Source: RGIG4790 sp964437615 (GTDB lineage: Bacteria; Bacillota; Clostridia; Christensenellales; UBA1242). From it: a stretch of 64,000 bases of DNA. The stretch lies in contig CAYTHL010000001.1 of the NCBI GenBank assembly GCA_964437615.1, positions 1 through 64,000 of the forward strand, read 5' to 3'. The number at the start of each line of letters is the position of its first letter. Positions within the stretch are counted from its first letter, which is position 1. This document shows, piece after piece, positions 60,161 through 64,000 of the stretch. Below the pieces are notes generated by a model that had not been told where the DNA came from, did no database searches, and was given only the letters and a program-made list of their open reading frames with translations. The position numbers were made by a program, and so were the translations under genes.

Positions 60161-62338
60161 ATGAAAACTATAAAAAAACGCGATGGTTCTTCGGTAGAGT
60201 TTGACAAAACCAGAATCTCAAACGCCATTAGGCGTGCAAACAACAGTGTATGTGAGGCAGACAGGGCAACGGAGGACCAAATTTGTTATATAACAGACAA
60301 TGTAGTAGACATTTGCGAAAGGCTAAACAGACCTATTAGCGTAGAAGATGTGCAAGATTTTGTAGAAGAGCAGCTTATGAAACATGCATCTTCTAATTTG
60401 GCGCGCAACTATATAACCTACCGCTACGAGCGTGCGCTTGCGCGTAAGTCTAACACCACTGACGGCCCTATCATGACCCTTATCGAGTGCGAAAATGAAG
60501 ATGTCAAGGAAGAAAATAGCAACAAAAACCCAACTGTAAACAGCGTTCAGCGGGATTACATGGCTGGCGAGGTATCTAAGGATTTATCACGCAGATTTTT
60601 GCTGCCAGACGACATTGTTCGCGCGCACGACGAAGGCATAATTCATTTTCACGACATGGATTACTATGCTCAGCACATGCACAACTGCGACCTTGTTAAT
60701 CTAGAAGATATGTTGCAAAACGGCACAGTAATTAGCGGCACCATGATAGAAAAGCCACACAGATTTTTGACGGCGTGCAACATTGCAACCCAAATTATTG
60801 CCCAAGTTGCAAGCGCCCAGTATGGCGGGCAAAGTATAACGCTTACCCACCTTGCTCCGTTTGTAAACGACAGCCGCAAAAAAATAAGAAAAATTATTGA
60901 AGAAGAGTTTGCTTTTGCTGGCGTTAAACCAACCGAAGAGCAAGTTTCTGTCTTAACCGAAAAAACTTTGCGTCAAGAGATTGCAAGCGGGGTACAAACC
61001 ATTCAGTATCAGGTTGTAACACTTATGACCACCAATGGTCAGGCTCCATTTATAACCGTGTTTATGTATCTTGGCGAGGCTAAAAACGAGCAAGAGAAGA
61101 AAGACCTTGCCCTAATTATAGAAGAAATGCTAAAGCAGCGTTACGAGGGCGTTAAAAACGAGAAAGGTGTGTGGATAACCCCTGCCTTCCCTAAGCTTAT
61201 CTATGTGCTAGAGGAGCAGAATATCCACGAGGACAGCCCTTACTACTATCTAACCAAGCTTGCTGCTAAATGTAGCGCAAAACGCCTTGTTCCAGACTAC
61301 ATTAGCGAAAAGAAGATGCTAGAGTTTAAGGTGGACAAAAATGGCGAGGGGCATTGCTATCCTTGCATGGGTTGCCGCAGCTTTCTAACACCTTATGTGG
61401 ACGAAAATGGCAAGCCTAAATATTACGGCCGCTTTAATCAAGGCGTGGTAACCATAAATTTGCCAGACGTTGCGCTTTCTAGCGGCGGCGACATGGAAAA
61501 ATTTTGGAAAATTTTTGATGAGCGCCTAAACCTGTGCTATCGCGCGCTAATGTGCAGACACAATAGGCTGCTTGGAACCCCAAGTGACGTTGCACCAATA
61601 CTTTGGCAAAACGGTGCGCTTGCAAGGCTAGAAAAGGGCGAAAAAATAGACAAATTATTGTTTGGCGGGTATTCGACAATATCTCTAGGCTATGCCGGCT
61701 TGTACGAATGCGTTAAATATCTAACAGGCTATTCACATACAGATGAGCATGCAAAGGGCTTGGCACTAGAAATTATGCAACACATGAACGACAAGTGCAA
61801 AGAATGGAAAGCCAAAGAAAATATAGACTTCTCCATTTACGGCACTCCGCTAGAAAGCACTACCTACAAGTTTGCTAAGGCACTTCAACGCAGATTTGGC
61901 ATTATCCCTGGCATAACTAGTAAAAATTACATAACAAATAGCTATCACGTTCACGTAACCGAGCAAATTGACGCCTTTACCAAGCTTAAATTTGAGAGCG
62001 ACTTCCAAGTTCTAAGCCCAGGCGGTGCCATTAGTTATGTAGAAGTTCCGGACATGAAGGGCAACCTAGATGCCGTTATGAGCCTACTTAAATATATTTA
62101 TGATAACATTATTTACGCCGAACTTAACACCAAGAGCGACTATTGTCAGGTCTGTGGCTATGACGGCGAAATTATGATTGTCGAAGACGGCGGCAAACTT
62201 GTTTGGGAATGCCCACACTGCAAAAACCGTGACCAAAGCAAACTTAATGTTGCTAGGCGTACTTGCGGATATATTGGTTCTCAGTTCTGGAATCAGGGGA
62301 GGACGCAGGAGATACGCGACCGCGTCTTGCATTTATAA
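60161..62338 (+). CDS. nrdD: anaerobic ribonucleoside-triphosphate reductase
   Basis: Class III ribonucleotide reductase that makes dNTPs from NTPs without oxygen using a glycyl radical. The 725 residues start with an ATP-cone regulatory domain (about 1-95, KKRDGSSVEFDKTRISNAI), then the catalytic barrel (HFHDMDYYAQHMHNCDLVNL, the active-site region CYPCMGCRS), a C-terminal zinc site (CQVCG and CPHC) and the glycyl radical loop RRTCGYIGS near the end. A strong GGGGGG SD precedes the ATG. Expression is controlled by NrdR boxes in the promoter. The activase nrdG follows 264 nt downstream with its own promoter. Confidence 0.97.
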   Translation: MKTIKKRDGSSVEFDKTRISNAIRRANNSVCEADRATEDQICYITDNVVDICERLNRPISVEDVQDFVEEQLMKHASSNLARNYITYRYERALARKSNTTDGPIMTLIECENEDVKEENSNKNPTVNSVQRDYMAGEVSKDLSRRFLLPDDIVRAHDEGIIHFHDMDYYAQHMHNCDLVNLEDMLQNGTVISGTMIEKPHRFLTACNIATQIIAQVASAQYGGQSITLTHLAPFVNDSRKKIRKIIEEEFAFAGVKPTEEQVSVLTEKTLRQEIASGVQTIQYQVVTLMTTNGQAPFITVFMYLGEAKNEQEKKDLALIIEEMLKQRYEGVKNEKGVWITPAFPKLIYVLEEQNIHEDSPYYYLTKLAAKCSAKRLVPDYISEKKMLEFKVDKNGEGHCYPCMGCRSFLTPYVDENGKPKYYGRFNQGVVTINLPDVALSSGGDMEKFWKIFDERLNLCYRALMCRHNRLLGTPSDVAPILWQNGALARLEKGEKIDKLLFGGYSTISLGYAGLYECVKYLTGYSHTDEHAKGLALEIMQHMNDKCKEWKAKENIDFSIYGTPLESTTYKFAKALQRRFGIIPGITSKNYITNSYHVHVTEQIDAFTKLKFESDFQVLSPGGAISYVEVPDMKGNLDAVMSLLKYIYDNIIYAELNTKSDYCQVCGYDGEIMIVEDGGKLVWECPHCKNRDQSKLNVARRTCGYIGSQFWNQGRTQEIRDRVLHL

Positions 62339-62366
62339 CTTTGCACATCTTTTTGTAAATTACGGC

Positions 62367-62396
62367 GGCGGGGAATGAAAAATCTCCGCCCTTTTG
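62367..62396 (+). terminator. terminator after nrdD
   Basis: GGCGGGGA pairs with TCTCCGCC (one G-T) around ATGAAAAA, followed by CTTTTGTTTT. It separates nrdD transcription from nrdG. Confidence 0.78.
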
Positions 62397-62543
62397 TTTT
62401 AAGTCGGTTATAACATATTTGTCATCCAAAGCACGGTGCAAACGATAGTGTTTTATATAAAAGACCTAGGTGCGGCAGCAGACATAAATTAAAAATCATC
62501 ACTTGTTTTGCGCTTAACATGTTCAAATTTTCTATTTAAAACA

Positions 62544-62572
62544 TTTACAAAGGGGCGGGAGTGTGATATAAT
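62544..62572 (+). promoter_or_regulatory. promoter of nrdG
   Basis: TTTACA (62544-62549), a 17-nt spacer and TATAAT (62567-62572). No NrdR box is visible in it. Confidence 0.82.
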
Positions 62573-62602
62573 TAAGGTGTTTAAGGGGCAAAGGAGAAAA
62601 TT

Positions 62603-63127
62603 ATGAATTACGCAAGCATAAAACCAGTAGACATTGCAAACGGCGAGGGTGTTAGGGTATCGCTGTTTGTTAGCGGGTGCAGACACCACTGCAAAAACTG
62701 TTTCAATGCCGAGGCATGGGACTTTGGGTACGGGCTGCCTTTTACCGATGAGGTGGTTGAGCAGTTAATGGCATATCTTGCGCCAGACTACATTAGCGGG
62801 TTAACATTACTTGGCGGCGAGCCGTTTGAGCCAGAAAATCAAAAGCCGCTGTTAGATTTTGTAAAGTCGGTAAAACAAAGGTTTCCGGATAAAAACATTT
62901 GGTGCTACACTGGCTTTGACCTAGAAAAAGAGCTGCTTTCGCCAAGCCGCGCCACAACGGAGTACACAAAACCGCTGCTAGAATGCATAGATGTTTTGGT
63001 TGACGGGCGTTTTGTAGAAGAACTAAAGGATATCACTTTGCGCTTTAAAGGCTCAAGCAATCAGCGCATAATAAACCTACCCGCCACCCTTAAATTGGGC
63101 AAAATAGTATTGCACGAGCTTAGCTAA
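62603..63127 (+). CDS. nrdG: anaerobic ribonucleotide reductase activating protein
   Basis: A 174-residue radical SAM activase that installs the glycyl radical in NrdD. The iron-sulfur cluster motif CRHHCKNC (CxxxCxxC) is at about residues 30-37, preceded by the DIANGEGVRVSLFVSGC loop. SAM-binding residues are in LTLLGGEPFEP. The C-terminal part contains VLVDGRFVEELKD and the RFKGSSNQRIINL tail typical of NrdG. The SD AAAGGAG is good. It belongs functionally with nrdD upstream but is transcribed from its own promoter after the nrdD terminator. Confidence 0.97.
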   Translation: MNYASIKPVDIANGEGVRVSLFVSGCRHHCKNCFNAEAWDFGYGLPFTDEVVEQLMAYLAPDYISGLTLLGGEPFEPENQKPLLDFVKSVKQRFPDKNIWCYTGFDLEKELLSPSRATTEYTKPLLECIDVLVDGRFVEELKDITLRFKGSSNQRIINLPATLKLGKIVLHELS

Positions 63128-63179
63128 AAAGCAATTCAATCGCCGGGCTTATTGCCGCAGTTAAAATGTTATAAAAAAT

Positions 63180-63210
63180 AAAAGCGCTACCAATTTTAGG
63201 TAGTGCTTTT
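63180..63210. terminator. terminator after nrdG
   Basis: AAAAGCGCTACC pairs with GGTAGTGCTTTT (one G-T) around AATTTTA, flanked by A-run and T-run. It also serves the convergent phosphorylase gene ending at 63288. Confidence 0.82.
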
Positions 63211-63287
63211 GCTTGCAAATTTGCAAAATTTTTATTGTTGATATACATTTCTAAACAAAAATTTTACTTGAAAATCAAATAATTTGC

Positions 63288-64000
63288 CTAAATAGATAAT
63301 AATGCTTCTATGGCATAGGTAACAAGTTCTTCTCGCAGTTGAAATTTGTCGTAGATGCGGGTTTGCCACTCTGTGCCACTGTTGTAGTCCGAATAGTAAA
63401 GAATGCAACTATAATCTAGCCGCTTGGCTTTGGCAATGGCGGCTAGGCTTGCTGTTTCCATTTCTGCACCAAGGCACCCCTCGGCAACTCTAGCGGATAT
63501 TCTTTGCGGTGTTTCACGATAAATTGCGTCGGTTGTCCAAACCAGACCTTCAAAATGCGCCTCTTTATGTTTGTCTAAGGTTTTGCAAATTGCCTCGTTT
63601 AGGGTAGGGCTGGTTACAACATATCTACTAGGGGTTAAGTAGTGATAACTCACCCCTTCGTCACGCAGCGCGTGGGTAGGTACAAAATATTGGTCGAGGT
63701 CTATGTCCACATTGGCAATTGCGCCGCAAGAGCCAACCCCAATAAAATGCTTTATGCCAACGTAAACAAGTTCTTCCATAAGGTTGGCGGCCGCTGGCCC
63801 GCCTAGCGGACTTAGTGCAATTAAAATTTTGTTGTCGTACAAATACACCGGAGAAATACTGCTTGCTGCCTTAAACTCGTATATAAGTTCACATTTGGCG
63901 TAAATGTTTTCTATTTTAGTAAAATCTCTAGGAAAAAATATGACGCATTTATCTATGCCCATGCCTTGCACCTTTTCAAAGCGCCAAAATTCTTTTTTTC
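63288..64000 (-). CDS. nucleoside phosphorylase (5' end beyond the window)
   Basis: Purine/uridine phosphorylase superfamily enzyme that cleaves nucleosides with phosphate in salvage. Visible are the phosphate-site glycine loop SPLGGPAAA, the FIGVGSCGAI motif and the purine/ribose-binding EMETASLAAIA with the conserved Glu-Met-Glu. The first in-window start is GTG at 63971, but the frame stays open to the window edge and reads plausible coding residues (KKEFWRFEKVQG) before it, so the true start is probably outside. The C-terminus is complete. Whether it prefers purine nucleosides, uridine or methylthioadenosine cannot be told from the sequence. Confidence 0.88.
   Translation of the reverse strand, partial: KKEFWRFEKVQGMGIDKCVIFFPRDFTKIENIYAKCELIYEFKAASSISPVYLYDNKILIALSPLGGPAAANLMEELVYVGIKHFIGVGSCGAIANVDIDLDQYFVPTHALRDEGVSYHYLTPSRYVVTSPTLNEAICKTLDKHKEAHFEGLVWTTDAIYRETPQRISARVAEGCLGAEMETASLAAIAKAKRLDYSCILYYSDYNSGTEWQTRIYDKFQLREELVTYAIEALLSI

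Noticed and set aside
62253..62441. Minus-strand frame overlapping the nrdD end and the downstream gap
   Set aside because: It reads plausibly, but starts at TTG without SD, overlaps nrdD antisense and contains the nrdD terminator.
1..64000. tRNA, rRNA, CRISPR, prophage or insertion sequence
   Set aside because: No cloverleaf with CCA end, rRNA core sequence, regular spacer repeats, transposase or integrase was seen on either strand by eye. A tRNAscan or ISfinder run would be decisive.

Overview
The window is AT-rich DNA with short intergenic gaps, strong Shine-Dalgarno (SD) sites, sigma-A type promoters and a tRNA-Asp-type T-box. It fits an anaerobic, low-GC Firmicute, most likely an uncultivated gut Clostridia-like bacterium. 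Anaerobic life is indicated by a class III ribonucleotide reductase (nrdD, nrdG), a desulfoferrodoxin-type superoxide reductase and pyruvate phosphate dikinase. I found no tRNA, rRNA, CRISPR array, insertion sequence or phage module. Stops are almost always TAA or TAG; TGA ends only three genes.

Layout: 0.2-2 kb holds a hypothetical gene and an MscS channel on the minus strand. 2.4-6.4 kb holds pgk, gpmI, a small membrane gene and secG; pgk has a strong promoter followed by a GC-rich, heavily self-complementary leader. 6.5-12.5 kb holds DUF378, pepF, an unknown gene and ppdK. 12.8-18 kb holds an unknown gene, a MATE transporter fused to a cytidylate-kinase-like domain, superoxide reductase, and a small XRE repressor divergent from an acyltransferase with paired operators. 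18-25.4 kb holds a Cthe_2159-like surface lipoprotein divergent from an ECF sigma factor and RsgI-like anti-sigma factor, then a three-gene ABC exporter operon. 25.5-29 kb is a T-box-controlled aspS-asnS operon. 29-36 kb holds a 927-residue unknown protein, an HtrA-like protease and a second MATE-kinase fusion. 36-45 kb holds an unknown gene, an M1 peptidase, a WalJ-like hydrolase, a CPBP protease, an M14 peptidase, uvrC and an anchored solute-binding-like protein. 45.5-55 kb is murB-PHP-whiA-dnaE followed by valS. 55-64 kb holds tadA, a methyltransferase, DegV, an XRE membrane regulator, a Pr6Pr-like protein, nrdD and nrdG with NrdR boxes, and a nucleoside phosphorylase cut by the window edge.

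The most unusual signals are: (1) the structured GC-rich pgk leader; (2) about nine genes whose -10 hexamer ends 5-7 nt before the start codon with no SD, the geometry of leaderless mRNAs; (3) two MATE-kinase fusions that share a promoter, terminator-like hairpin and identical ribosome-binding context; (4) the sigma/anti-sigma/surface carbohydrate-binding module; and (5) a murB-PHP-whiA cluster lacking the rapZ and yvcK genes usually found in it.
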